From CAZHAC01 sp964383855 (lineage in GTDB: Bacteria > Chloroflexota > Dormibacteria > Dormibacterales > Dormibacteraceae): a stretch of DNA of 20,508 nucleotides. The stretch lies in contig CAYLIP010000045.1 in the NCBI GenBank assembly GCA_964383855.1, positions 1-20,508 on the forward strand. The letters run 5' to 3'. Numbering within the stretch: position 1 is the stretch's first letter; the number at the start of each line of letters is the position of its first letter. Position numbers and translations under genes: made by a program. The notes under the pieces are model-generated. The model was given only the letters and a program-made list of their open reading frames with translations, was not told the DNA's origin and ran no database searches. Of this stretch, positions 8,252-15,106 are shown piece after piece.

Positions 8252-8265
8252 GGGACTCTTGTCCC
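8252..8265 (+). other. Small hairpin in the gap after the DedA gene
   Basis: GGGAC-TCTT-GTCCC forms a perfect 5-bp stem with a tetraloop, 58 bp after the DedA stop and 47 bp before the small ORF. It could be a weak terminator or a 5'-leader structure of the small ORF. There is no T-tract. Nothing else is recognised in the 117-bp gap. Confidence 0.25.
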
Positions 8266-8311
8266 ATTTACAGGTTCCCCGTCCGGATGCGTCGATAAGG
8301 GACTGGTGGGG

Positions 8312-8425
8312 ATGCTGGTTCGATTCCGCGGCATGACCTGGCGCGACTTCTGGGCGGGCGTGGCCGTCGTCCAGGCCCTCTCGCTCGTCTCGCTCTACGT
8401 CTGGTTCACCTTCCTGAGGCCGTAG
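8312..8425 (+). CDS. Possible 37-residue single-pass membrane peptide
   Basis: The ATG at 8312 opens a 37-codon frame ending at TAG 8423-8425. A GGTGGGG run just upstream can serve as a ribosome binding site. An internal ATG at 8333 would give a 30-residue form beginning M-T-W-R-D-F-W. The sequence has a Trp-rich amphipathic start and one hydrophobic helix (A-G-V-A-V-V-Q-A-L-S-L-V-S-L-Y-V-W-F), ending in a positively charged tail. That is a typical layout for small membrane proteins. I do not recognise a family. It lies between the DedA gene and the sugar ABC operon on the same strand. Confidence 0.4.
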   Translation: MLVRFRGMTWRDFWAGVAVVQALSLVSLYVWFTFLRP

Positions 8426-8477
8426 CGCCGCCCAGGCGATTGCCGGGCTCGGCTCGGCCCATTCACCCCGGCTTCCA

Positions 8478-8502
8478 GCGGACGGCCGAGAGGCGGACGG
8501 CC
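8478..8502. repeat. Two direct copies of GCGGACGGCC upstream of the sugar ABC operon
   Basis: The 10-mer GCGGACGGCC occurs at 8478-8487 and 8493-8502, start-to-start 15 bp, in the 232-bp gap before the ABC transporter. An imperfect palindrome TTGGCATGCCCA follows at about 8513-8524, just before the TTGACA hexamer. The arrangement could be a regulator binding region, but high GC makes such repeats easier to find by chance. Confidence 0.3.
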
Positions 8503-8535
8503 AGCCGGCACGTTGGCATGCCCACAACTTCCCAC

Positions 8536-8567
8536 TTGACACCGCCGTCTGCTCAGCCAAGCTTTAA
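8536..8567 (+). promoter_or_regulatory. Candidate promoter for the sugar ABC operon
   Basis: A perfect TTGACA (-35 consensus) lies at 8536-8541 in an otherwise GC-rich gap, about 120 bp upstream of the substrate-binding protein. The best -10 candidates are CTTTAA at 8562-8567 (20-bp spacing, long) or AAGCTT at 8559-8564 (17 bp, poor match). The -35 is convincing by eye, the -10 is not. Confidence 0.35.
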
Positions 8568-8657
8568 CCCTGCGGCCCTGTCCCGCAGCACGGAGGAGAC
8601 GACAGATTTGGTTAGGCTGGCGCCCCAAAGAGACGTCGGCAGGTGGGGGTGAAGACG

Positions 8658-9983
8658 ATGGTCATATCGAAGGGTCGGTCGCTGGTGGCGGTGTCGGCGG
8701 CGGCTCTGGCCGTGGCCGCGTGCGCGCCCGGAGCCAGCAGTCCGAGCTCGTCGAGCTCGAGCGTTCACGGCGGAAGCGTCTCGGTCATCGGGACCTGGTC
8801 GGGCAACGAACTGGCCAACTTTCAGCAGGTCTTGAAGCCCTTCCAGGACAAGACCGGCATCACCGTGAACTTCGAATCGAGCCGAGACCAGGACGCCATC
8901 CTGACCACCCGGGTGGCGGCGGGCAACCCACCGGATCTGGCGGCGGCGCCCAGCCCGACGCTGCTCACGCGCTTCGCCCAGCAGAACAAGGTGGTTCCGC
9001 TCGAAAACATCGTCGACATGAACACGCTCAAGTCGGAGTACGACAAGAGCTGGCTCGACCTCGGAACCGTGAACGGACACCTGGTGCAGGTCTTCTCCTG
9101 GGCCTCTCCCAAGGGCTTCATCTGGTACAACCCCAAGGTCTGGCAGCAGAAGGGTTACCAGGTACCCAGGACCTGGGAAGACCTGATCTCGCTGCAGTCG
9201 AAGATGAAGTCGAACGGCGACACGCCGTGGTGCATGGCGGTCGAGAGCGGTGCCGCCTCGGGCTGGGCAGGCAGCGACATCGAGAAGGAGATCGCCCTCA
9301 GCCAGCTCGGCCCCAACGGCTATGACCAGTGGTGGAAGGGCAAGCTGAAGTGGAGCTCCCCCGAGGTCAAGCAGAACTGGACCACGTTCGGAACGCTTCT
9401 CGGGCCCAACGACAGCAACGTCTACGGTGGGCCCAACTACATCATCAACACCAACTTCGGCGATGTCGGAAACCCGATGTTCCAGACCCCGCCCAAGTGC
9501 ATGATGCTGAACCAGGCGTCATTCATCACGACCTTCTTCCAGCAGGCCAATCCCAACCTGAAGGCGGGCACCGATTACACCTTCTTCCCGATGCCCGACG
9601 TCAACACGAAGTACGCCGGCGCCCGGGTCGTCTCCGGTGACGCCTGGTCGATCTTCCACGACACGCCTCAGGCGCGGGCGCTGATCCAGTACCTGACCAC
9701 CCCTGAGGCGCAGGCGATCTGGTCCAAGATTCCCGGCAGCGGCAAGATCTCGCCCAACAAGAAGGTGCCCGTGAGCGACTACCCGGACACCATCTCGCAG
9801 CAGATCGCACAGGCCACCCTCTCCACGAAGGTCGGCAAGTACGACGCCGGCGACCTGATGCCGAGCGACATGAAGTCGGCCTACTGGACGGCGATCCTCG
9901 ACTTCATACGGGACCAATCCAAGCTTGATTCGATCCTCGCCAATCTAGACAAGGTGCAGTCGACCGCGTACCAGAACTCCTGA
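8658..9983 (+). CDS. Sugar ABC transporter substrate-binding lipoprotein (AglE-like)
   Basis: This extracytoplasmic solute-binding protein has 441 residues from ATG 8658, preferred over GTG 8643 and GTG 8649 because a GGGGGTG ribosome-binding run then sits about 8 nt upstream and a clean signal peptide follows. Lys/Arg residues precede a hydrophobic stretch and a lipobox V-A-A-C with lipidated C22, then a Ser-rich linker. The mature part has family-1 solute-binding features: an N-terminal V-I-G-T-W-S-G strand, A-A-G-N-P-P-D-L-A near 95, G-F-I-W-Y-N-P-K-V-W near 155, and W-C-M-A-V-E-S-G-A-A-S-G-W near 195. The last recalls alpha-glucoside-binding AglE. It delivers sugar to the two permeases encoded just downstream. 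The exact sugar is inferred by similarity only. Confidence 0.9.
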   Translation: MVISKGRSLVAVSAAALAVAACAPGASSPSSSSSSVHGGSVSVIGTWSGNELANFQQVLKPFQDKTGITVNFESSRDQDAILTTRVAAGNPPDLAAAPSPTLLTRFAQQNKVVPLENIVDMNTLKSEYDKSWLDLGTVNGHLVQVFSWASPKGFIWYNPKVWQQKGYQVPRTWEDLISLQSKMKSNGDTPWCMAVESGAASGWAGSDIEKEIALSQLGPNGYDQWWKGKLKWSSPEVKQNWTTFGTLLGPNDSNVYGGPNYIINTNFGDVGNPMFQTPPKCMMLNQASFITTFFQQANPNLKAGTDYTFFPMPDVNTKYAGARVVSGDAWSIFHDTPQARALIQYLTTPEAQAIWSKIPGSGKISPNKKVPVSDYPDTISQQIAQATLSTKVGKYDAGDLMPSDMKSAYWTAILDFIRDQSKLDSILANLDKVQSTAYQNS

Positions 9984-9994
9984 GGTCACCGAGC

Positions 9995-10990
9995 ATGGAC
10001 CTGAGCCTGCTGCTGTCCGACGGGACGACGCTGGTATTCGTCGTGGTCGCCGTGCCACTGGTGCTCGCCGCCTACATCGTGGGCGGCGAGTACCTGGTGC
10101 GGCTCCTTCCCGACCGCCATCGCGGCTCGGTCCGGCCCTGGCTCTGGGTCGGACCGGCCCTCCTCTTCGTGAGCGCCTTCCTGGTCCTGCCCGCGATCGG
10201 GACCGTGATCACCAGCCTCGAGAACCACGCGGGCAACTTCGTGGGCCTGGTCAACTACGAGCGCCAGCTCGGCGATTTCCCTTCCGGGGGCGCCTGGACC
10301 GCGATTCGGAACAACGTGCTCTGGCTGGTCGTCTACACGCTCTTCGCACTGTTCTTCGGCCTCCTCCTGGCCGTGCTCTTCGACCGCGTTCCCTATGAGA
10401 GCGTGGTCAAGTCGATGGTCTTCATGCCCATGGCCATCTCCTCGGTGGCCCTGGCCGTGATCTGGAAGTTCATGTTCTGGTACCAGCCGCCCGGCGCCAC
10501 CCAGACGGGCACCCTGAACTACGTCGTCGTCAACCTCTTCCGCCACCCGCCCGTGCCCTGGGTGACGGATACGTCGATCAACAACTTCGCCCTGATCGCG
10601 GCCGCGGTGTGGGGCATCACGGGCTTCGCCATGGTGATCCTGTCCGCCGCCCTGAAGGGCATTCCGGCCGAGCTGCTGGAGGCGGCGCGCGTCGACGGGG
10701 CGGGAGAGATCACCATCTTCCGCCGGGTGATCTTTCCCCTCATGATGCCGACCGTTGTCGTGGTCGGAACCACCCTGGTCATCTTTGCTCTCAAGGCTTT
10801 CGACGTCGTCTACGTGATGACCGCCGGAAACTTCGGCACCGACGTTCTCGCCAACCGCATGTACAAGCTGCTCTACCTGTCCGACAACCCCGGCGGGGCG
10901 AGCGCGGTCGCGATCGTGCTGCTGCTCGCGGTGGTGCCCGTCCTCATCTTCAACCTTCGCCAGTTCCGCGCCGTGGAGGCCCGGCGGTGA
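9995..10990 (+). CDS. Sugar ABC transporter permease 1 (AglF/MalF type)
   Basis: This 331-residue inner-membrane permease starts at ATG 9995, 11 bp after the binding-protein gene, with GAGG overlapping that gene's stop region as a ribosome binding site. It has an extra N-terminal hydrophobic helix (about 12-32) before the six core helices, as in AglF-like subunits. The segment F-D-R-V-P-Y-E-S-V-V-K-S-M-V-F-M-P-M-A-I-S-S recalls AglF. The ATPase-coupling EAA motif is E-A-A-R-V-D-G-A-G at 229-237. It pairs with the next gene product to form the translocation channel. Its end overlaps the next start by a GTGA tetranucleotide, indicating translational coupling. Confidence 0.92.
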   Translation: MDLSLLLSDGTTLVFVVVAVPLVLAAYIVGGEYLVRLLPDRHRGSVRPWLWVGPALLFVSAFLVLPAIGTVITSLENHAGNFVGLVNYERQLGDFPSGGAWTAIRNNVLWLVVYTLFALFFGLLLAVLFDRVPYESVVKSMVFMPMAISSVALAVIWKFMFWYQPPGATQTGTLNYVVVNLFRHPPVPWVTDTSINNFALIAAAVWGITGFAMVILSAALKGIPAELLEAARVDGAGEITIFRRVIFPLMMPTVVVVGTTLVIFALKAFDVVYVMTAGNFGTDVLANRMYKLLYLSDNPGGASAVAIVLLLAVVPVLIFNLRQFRAVEARR

Positions 10991-11901
10991 GCGCCGAAGC
11001 CGCCGCCCCCTCCGCCCCCGCCGAGCGCCACGACCGCGTCACGCCGCTCTCGCTGGCCGAACGCGTACAGGGAGCCGTCCTCCACATCGTTGTCATCGGA
11101 CTCACGGTGGCCTGGATGGTGCCGGCCATCGGCCTTTTCGTCAGCTCCTTCCGGCCCTTCACCGCGATCACCGCCAGCGGTTGGTGGACGGCACTCAGCC
11201 CGCCCTTCAGCTTCACCGTCGACAACTACGGCAAGGTGCTCGCGAGCAGCAACCTGGGGCACAGCCTGTTCAACAGCTTCATGATCTCGATCCCGGCCAC
11301 GGTGATCCCGGTGACGGTGGCCGCATTTGCCGCCTACGCCTTCGCCTGGATGCGCTTCCCGGGCCGAGACTGGATCTTCCTTGCGCTGGTCGGCCTGCTC
11401 GCCGTGCCTTTGCAGCTCAGCTTCGTCCCCGTCCTCAAGGTGTATGTCGCGATCGGCCTGACGCCCCAGAACTGGGGCTTCGTCGGCGTCTGGCTGGCTC
11501 ATACCGGCTACGGCTTGCCCTTTGCCATCTACCTGCTCGCCAACTTCTTTCGCGGCCTCCCGTCCGACCTCTTCGAGTCGGCCGAAATCGACGGCGCGGG
11601 CACTCTTACCGTGTTCTTCCGCATCGTGCTTCCGCTTTCGGTACCGGCGCTGGCGTCGCTGGTCATCTTCCAGTTCCTCTGGGTCTGGAACGACCTGCTG
11701 GTGGCGCTGATCTACGTCGGCGGCACCCAGAACGTGGCCCCGGTGACGGTCACCCTGGCCAACCTGACCAACTCCCTCGGCCAGGGCTATCACCTGCTGA
11801 CCGCCGCGGCCTTCCTCTCCACACTGATCCCGCTGATCGTCTTCCTCAGCTTGCAGCGCTACTTCGTGCGCGGCATCCTGGCCGGCTCTGTCAAGGGGTA
11901 G
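10987..11901 (+). CDS. Sugar ABC transporter permease 2 (AglG/MalG type)
   Basis: This 304-residue second permease is taken to start at GTG 10987, which overlaps the previous stop as GTGA. The frame is open further upstream, but that part is antisense-like shadow inside permease 1. An Ala/Pro-rich cytoplasmic start is followed by six helices. The EAA loop E-S-A-E-I-D-G-A-G lies at 197-205, and the C-terminal Q-R-Y-F-V-R-G-I-L-A-G-S-V-K-G is the standard ending of MalG-type subunits. It forms the channel with permease 1. It ends 9 bp before the ATPase gene. Confidence 0.92.
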   Translation: MSAEAAAPSAPAERHDRVTPLSLAERVQGAVLHIVVIGLTVAWMVPAIGLFVSSFRPFTAITASGWWTALSPPFSFTVDNYGKVLASSNLGHSLFNSFMISIPATVIPVTVAAFAAYAFAWMRFPGRDWIFLALVGLLAVPLQLSFVPVLKVYVAIGLTPQNWGFVGVWLAHTGYGLPFAIYLLANFFRGLPSDLFESAEIDGAGTLTVFFRIVLPLSVPALASLVIFQFLWVWNDLLVALIYVGGTQNVAPVTVTLANLTNSLGQGYHLLTAAAFLSTLIPLIVFLSLQRYFVRGILAGSVKG

Positions 11902-11910
11902 TCGAAAGAA

Positions 11911-12966
11911 ATGTCATCCGTCACCTACGACCACGTCGTCAAGCGCTACACGGCGGACGTGACCGTCGTCAAAGACCTGAACGTCGAGATCAAGGACCGC
12001 GAGTTCATGGTGCTGGTCGGGCCCTCCGGCTGCGGCAAGTCGACCGCCCTGCGCATGCTGGCCGGCCTCGAGACGATCACCGAAGGCAAGATCCGGATCG
12101 GGGAAAGGGTGGTCAACGACGTGGCCGCCAAGGACCGGGACATCGCGATGGTCTTCCAGTCCTACGCGCTCTACCCCCACATGAGCGTCTACGACAACAT
12201 GGCCTTCCCGCTCCAGATGAAGCACATGTCGAAGGGCGAGATCGACAAAAGGGTCCGGGACGCAGCCCGCATCCTCGGTCTCGAGGACTTCCTGAAGCGA
12301 AAGCCAAGAGCGCTCTCGGGTGGGCAGCGGCAGCGGGTTGCCCTGGGCCGGGCGATAGTTCGCAACCCACAGGTTTTCCTGCTCGACGAGCCCCTCTCCA
12401 ACCTCGACGCCAAGCTGCGCGGCCAGACGCGGATCGAGCTGCAGAAGCTGCATCGCGATCTCGAGACGACCTTCATCTACGTCACCCACGACCAGGTCGA
12501 GGCGATGACGATGGGCGACCGCATCGCGATCATGAACGCCGGCATCCTTCAGCAGGTGGGCACGCCCGACGACATCTACGACCACCCGGCCAACCTCTTC
12601 GTGGCCGGATTCATCGGCACGCCGACCATGAACTTCGTTCCGGTCACCCTTGAGAACGGGTCGGCCACCGCTTCCGGCTTCAAGGTCAACCTGCCCCGCC
12701 ACGGGGGCGCCGACAAGGCCGTCCTCGGCTTCCGGCCCGAGGCGGTCACCGACAAGCCCAGCGAAGCGGCATCTTTGGACATGGCGGTCGAGGTCGTGGA
12801 GCGCCTGGGATCGGATCAGTTCCTCTACGGGCAGGTCGGCGGCGACACCGTGACCGCGAGGGTCGATCCCAGAATGCGCGTCTCCCCCGGCGATCGGGTA
12901 CGGCTGGGTCTCGACGCGAGGTCGCTCCACCTCTTCGACGCCAAGACCGAGGAGGCGCTGCTCTAG
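11911..12966 (+). CDS. Sugar ABC transporter ATPase (MalK/UgpC/AglK type)
   Basis: This 351-residue ATPase powers the importer. Walker A G-P-S-G-C-G-K-S-T is at 37-45, the Q-loop in V-F-Q-S-Y-A-L-Y-P-H-M, the signature L-S-G-G-Q-R-Q-R-V at 135-143, Walker B with L-L-D-E-P near 157-161, and the switch His H193 in V-T-H-D-Q. A C-terminal TOBE-like regulatory domain (about 240-350) is the feature of carbohydrate importers that receive regulatory input. It is only slightly shorter than the usual 360-370. The ribosome binding site is weak (GAAAGAA). Such ATPases sometimes serve several importers; here it is the fourth gene of the unit. Confidence 0.94.
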   Translation: MSSVTYDHVVKRYTADVTVVKDLNVEIKDREFMVLVGPSGCGKSTALRMLAGLETITEGKIRIGERVVNDVAAKDRDIAMVFQSYALYPHMSVYDNMAFPLQMKHMSKGEIDKRVRDAARILGLEDFLKRKPRALSGGQRQRVALGRAIVRNPQVFLLDEPLSNLDAKLRGQTRIELQKLHRDLETTFIYVTHDQVEAMTMGDRIAIMNAGILQQVGTPDDIYDHPANLFVAGFIGTPTMNFVPVTLENGSATASGFKVNLPRHGGADKAVLGFRPEAVTDKPSEAASLDMAVEVVERLGSDQFLYGQVGGDTVTARVDPRMRVSPGDRVRLGLDARSLHLFDAKTEEALL

Positions 12967-13053
12967 ATCGGGCTTGAACTTCCGCCCGGCTCCGAAGCTC
13001 TGGAGGCGCGACTCGATTTCGACGCCGCGCGTAAACGGGCCTTCTGGAGGTCG

Positions 13054-13869
13054 GTGCGCGCCACCCTGGCCCGGCGGGCCCAGGGCCTGCCCGAACTGGA
13101 GCGCATGCTGGCGGCGGTCCGGCGGCGGGGGTCCGCTTCTCGCGGCATCCAGGAGATCCCGATCGACCGGATCGTCGGCTCGGCCGACCCCGGCCGCGCC
13201 CGCGATTTCGACCCCACCTTCCTGCCCACCAACCGGCACCTGCGCGACCGCTGGTCGCGGATCTACGCGGCTCTGCTCAGGGGCGAGACGGTCCCCCCCA
13301 TCGACGTCTACAAAGTCGGCGACTCCTATTACGTGATCGACGGGCACCACCGCGTTTCGGCGACGCGCCGCCTGGGCCACAAGCACATCAGCGCCCACGT
13401 CGTCGAGGTCCAGACACGGGCACCGGTACCGCCGGACGGTGACGCCGACGCTCTTTTGCGGGCGGCCGAGTATGCGGCCTTCCTCGAGGTGACCGGGCTC
13501 GACCGGGTGCGGCCCGAGGCCCGGCTCGAGTGCAGCCGCCTGGGCCGTTACGACGAACTGCTGGGACACGTCCTCGGCCACCGCTACTTCCTGGGTCTGG
13601 AGGCCGGGTCGCAGGTGGCGCTGCCGGAGGCTGCGGCAAGCTGGTACGACCACGTCTACCTGCCGGTGATGCGGGCGATCCGGAAGCACGGGCTGCTCGC
13701 CCGGTTCTCCGACCTGACCGAGACGGACGTCTACGTCGAGGTCACGCGCCGGTGGCTCGATCTCAGCCAGACGGGCGCCGCAGCGGGTCCGGATGAGGCG
13801 GCTCGCCGGCTGCTGCTCGAGCCGGCGAGGCGCTGGTGGCGGAGACGGCGGTCGCTGGCCGTGGGCTGA
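13054..13869 (+). CDS. ParB/Srx-like nuclease-fold domain protein
   Basis: From GTG 13054 the product has 271 residues. A ParB-like domain (about 40-125) is marked by I-D-R-I-V-G-S, P-P-I-D-V-Y-K-V-G-D-S-Y-Y-V and I-D-G-H-H-R-V-S-A-T-R-R-L-G, the G-x-H-R motif of the ParB/sulfiredoxin fold. A helical, Arg/Trp-rich C-terminus follows. It lacks the helix-turn-helix layout of a chromosome-partition ParB, so it is probably a stand-alone regulator of unknown role. The frame is open back to 12967, directly after the ATPase stop and in the same frame. The added residues (L-D-F-D-A-A-R-K-R-A-F-W-R) look like genuine protein, yet no ATG, GTG or TTG occurs there. GGAGG lies only 3 nt before GTG 13054, so the true start is uncertain. 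Confidence 0.75.
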   Translation: MRATLARRAQGLPELERMLAAVRRRGSASRGIQEIPIDRIVGSADPGRARDFDPTFLPTNRHLRDRWSRIYAALLRGETVPPIDVYKVGDSYYVIDGHHRVSATRRLGHKHISAHVVEVQTRAPVPPDGDADALLRAAEYAAFLEVTGLDRVRPEARLECSRLGRYDELLGHVLGHRYFLGLEAGSQVALPEAAASWYDHVYLPVMRAIRKHGLLARFSDLTETDVYVEVTRRWLDLSQTGAAAGPDEAARRLLLEPARRWWRRRRSLAVG

Positions 13870-13917
13870 CGGCCTGAGTAAGCTCGGTTGCGCCGTCAGC
13901 CGTTCGGGCGCAGGCCG
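13870..13917. terminator. Nested inverted repeats between convergent genes
   Basis: CGGCCTG (13870-13876) is complementary to CAGGCCG (13911-13917). Inside it TGCGCC (13889-13894) can pair with GGCGCA (13907-13912); the two stems share two bases, so they are alternatives or partly nested. The structure begins right after the ParB-like stop and ends just before the convergent DUF1905 gene. No T-tract is present. Confidence 0.35.
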
Positions 13918-13923
13918 TTGCTC

Positions 13924-14490
13924 CTACTCAGACGCGCCGGCTCGAAGCCTGCCGCTTCTTGACAGGTTGGGGTCCGTGCATGCGGAAAGGTCGAAGCAGC
14001 ACGGCCGTCGCTTCCCGCTGTTCATCTTCGAGATGGTGACTTCGACTCGCCGGCTGCGCGTATCAGGGCTCCTGGTCGCGTTGACCCAGCGCACCCACTC
14101 CCATCGCGCCATGGGCGTGATGTCCTTCCAGAGTTCCTGGATCTTCCGGGGAGCAGTTGCCAGAGCCGCCTCCAGGTCGCGCGGCACATTCGGCTCCGGC
14201 CAGTCGTCGACGGTATTGACTTCGAGGGTCGCGGTGTCGCCCGGGCCAACGCCGGTGGCTTGCCGCAATTCTTCGCGGACCATCATCCAGTGGCCTGAGC
14301 AGCCGTCCGGCTCCAGCACCGTCTCGAAGTGATGGCCGTTGATCGTGCCTCTCACCGCAACCTGTCCTCGTGAGGGCAGTTTCTGGCTCGCCGCCGGAGG
14401 CAGCCGGAAAATCGTCCATTCGTCGATCGTGCACAGGGCGGCGTCGAAACGAAGCGCCGGCGCGGCCGCGCGCCGACCATTCGCGATCAC
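13924..14490 (-). CDS. DUF1905/YdeI (OmdA)-domain protein
   Basis: This 188-residue protein combines an N-terminal DUF1905 domain (about 12-100; F-D-A-A-L, then V-R-G-T-I-N-G and a G-x-x-x-M-V-x-x-E-L-R pattern) with a C-terminal YdeI/OmpD-associated segment (about 105-165; W-x-x-I-T-P-M-A-R-W-E-W-V-R-W-V and K-R-R-P-C-C-F-D). Proteins of this pair are common in soil bacteria; the second domain is annotated as bacteriocin-protection-like, but the biochemical role is unknown. GTG 14490 is the first start in frame, without a clear ribosome binding site. It follows the OsmC-family gene by 55 bp on the same strand. The last 25 residues are low-complexity and Ser/Arg-rich. Confidence 0.75.
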   Translation of the reverse strand: MIANGRRAAAPALRFDAALCTIDEWTIFRLPPAASQKLPSRGQVAVRGTINGHHFETVLEPDGCSGHWMMVREELRQATGVGPGDTATLEVNTVDDWPEPNVPRDLEAALATAPRKIQELWKDITPMARWEWVRWVNATRSPDTRSRRVEVTISKMNSGKRRPCCFDLSACTDPNLSRSGRLRAGASE

Positions 14491-14545
14491 CTGGTCACGA
14501 TAGCGAACCGCACCTGGGCCGGACGGGACAGCCGCGGCCGGCGCT

Positions 14546-15028
14546 TCAGTCGCTGAACTCGAGCGTGGTGGTGATCGCGATGCTGGGCCCGATGCTCCTG
14601 GCCACCGGACACCGGCTGGCGTGGAAGCTGTGCGATCGTTCGGCGGCCTCGCGCTTGTCGGGCGGGCAGCCTTTGAGCGAGTAGCGGACCCGGATCCGCT
14701 TGATCACCAGCACCTTCTCCTCCAGCACGACGTCGCCTTCCGCTTCGCTGGTCAGCCGGCCCTCGCTGGCGTCGATTCCGCGCGCCTCCAGCGCGCCACC
14801 CAGTGTCCCGGTCAGTCAACCGGCCGCGGCGGCGACCACGTAGTCGAGCGTCGTCGCGTGATCCGGATACTGCCCGGGGGCCGTGCCGTAGTGCTCGCGG
14901 ACCGCGCCGTGGGTCCCGAAGACCACAGGCTGCGATTCGGCCGGCAGGTATGCCTGACGGATCGGACCTCGTTCCCTGACGATTCGAACACGCGCTGTGT
15001 AGGTCGGGCTCTCTTCCACGCCAACCAC
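14546..15028 (-). CDS. OsmC-family thiol peroxidase-like protein, candidate selenoprotein (in-frame TGA)
   Basis: One frame of 161 codons runs from GTG 15028 to the stop at 14546 and is broken only by TGA at 14816-14818 (codon 71). The first part ends L-D-Y-V-V-A-A-A-A-G. After the TGA it continues L-T-G-T-L-G-G-A-L-E-A-R-G-I-D, later H-A-S-R-C-P-V-A-R-S-I. In OsmC/Ohr proteins the A-A-x-A-x-C-x-x-x-x-L cysteine is the reactive peroxidatic residue and the Cys of the C-P-V-A-R-S helix its partner. The TGA replaces exactly the first. Both flanks keep family sequence and length (160 residues), so decay is not otherwise visible. I infer selenocysteine; a Cys-to-stop point mutation or a base error is the alternative. 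GTG 15019 is another possible start. The family reduces organic or lipid hydroperoxides in the cytoplasm. Confidence 0.7.
14780..14796 (-). promoter_or_regulatory. Candidate bacterial SECIS hairpin downstream of the in-frame TGA
   Basis: On the coding strand GCGCGC (14796-14791) and GCGCGC (14785-14780) form a 6-bp stem closing the loop TGGAG (14790-14786). The loop begins at nucleotide 26 after the UGA, within the 16-37 nt range used to recognise bacterial SECIS elements, and has G at loop positions 2 and 3. The same bases encode G-A-L-E-A-R, a GC-rich segment, so chance pairing is possible. Confidence 0.5.
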
Positions 15029-15106
15029 TATGTACCCGATGGTCGCGGCCCTGCTCTGCGCGCCCGGACGAGGCCGGCCGCTGTCATCGCGCCTTCGCCG
15101 AGCTGC

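Noticed and set aside
8592..8652. GGAGGAG followed by a short TTG-initiated frame before the binding-protein gene
   Set aside because: Only 14 codons with no regulatory codon pattern; more likely chance in the 5' leader.
11914..13689. 591-codon minus-strand frame opposite the ATPase and ParB-like genes
   Set aside because: Overlaps an ATPase with every canonical motif; its own translation shows none.
14546..14728. Separate 60-residue gene starting at GTG 14728
   Set aside because: It is the C-terminal half of the OsmC-family frame; treating it as a gene hides the in-frame TGA.
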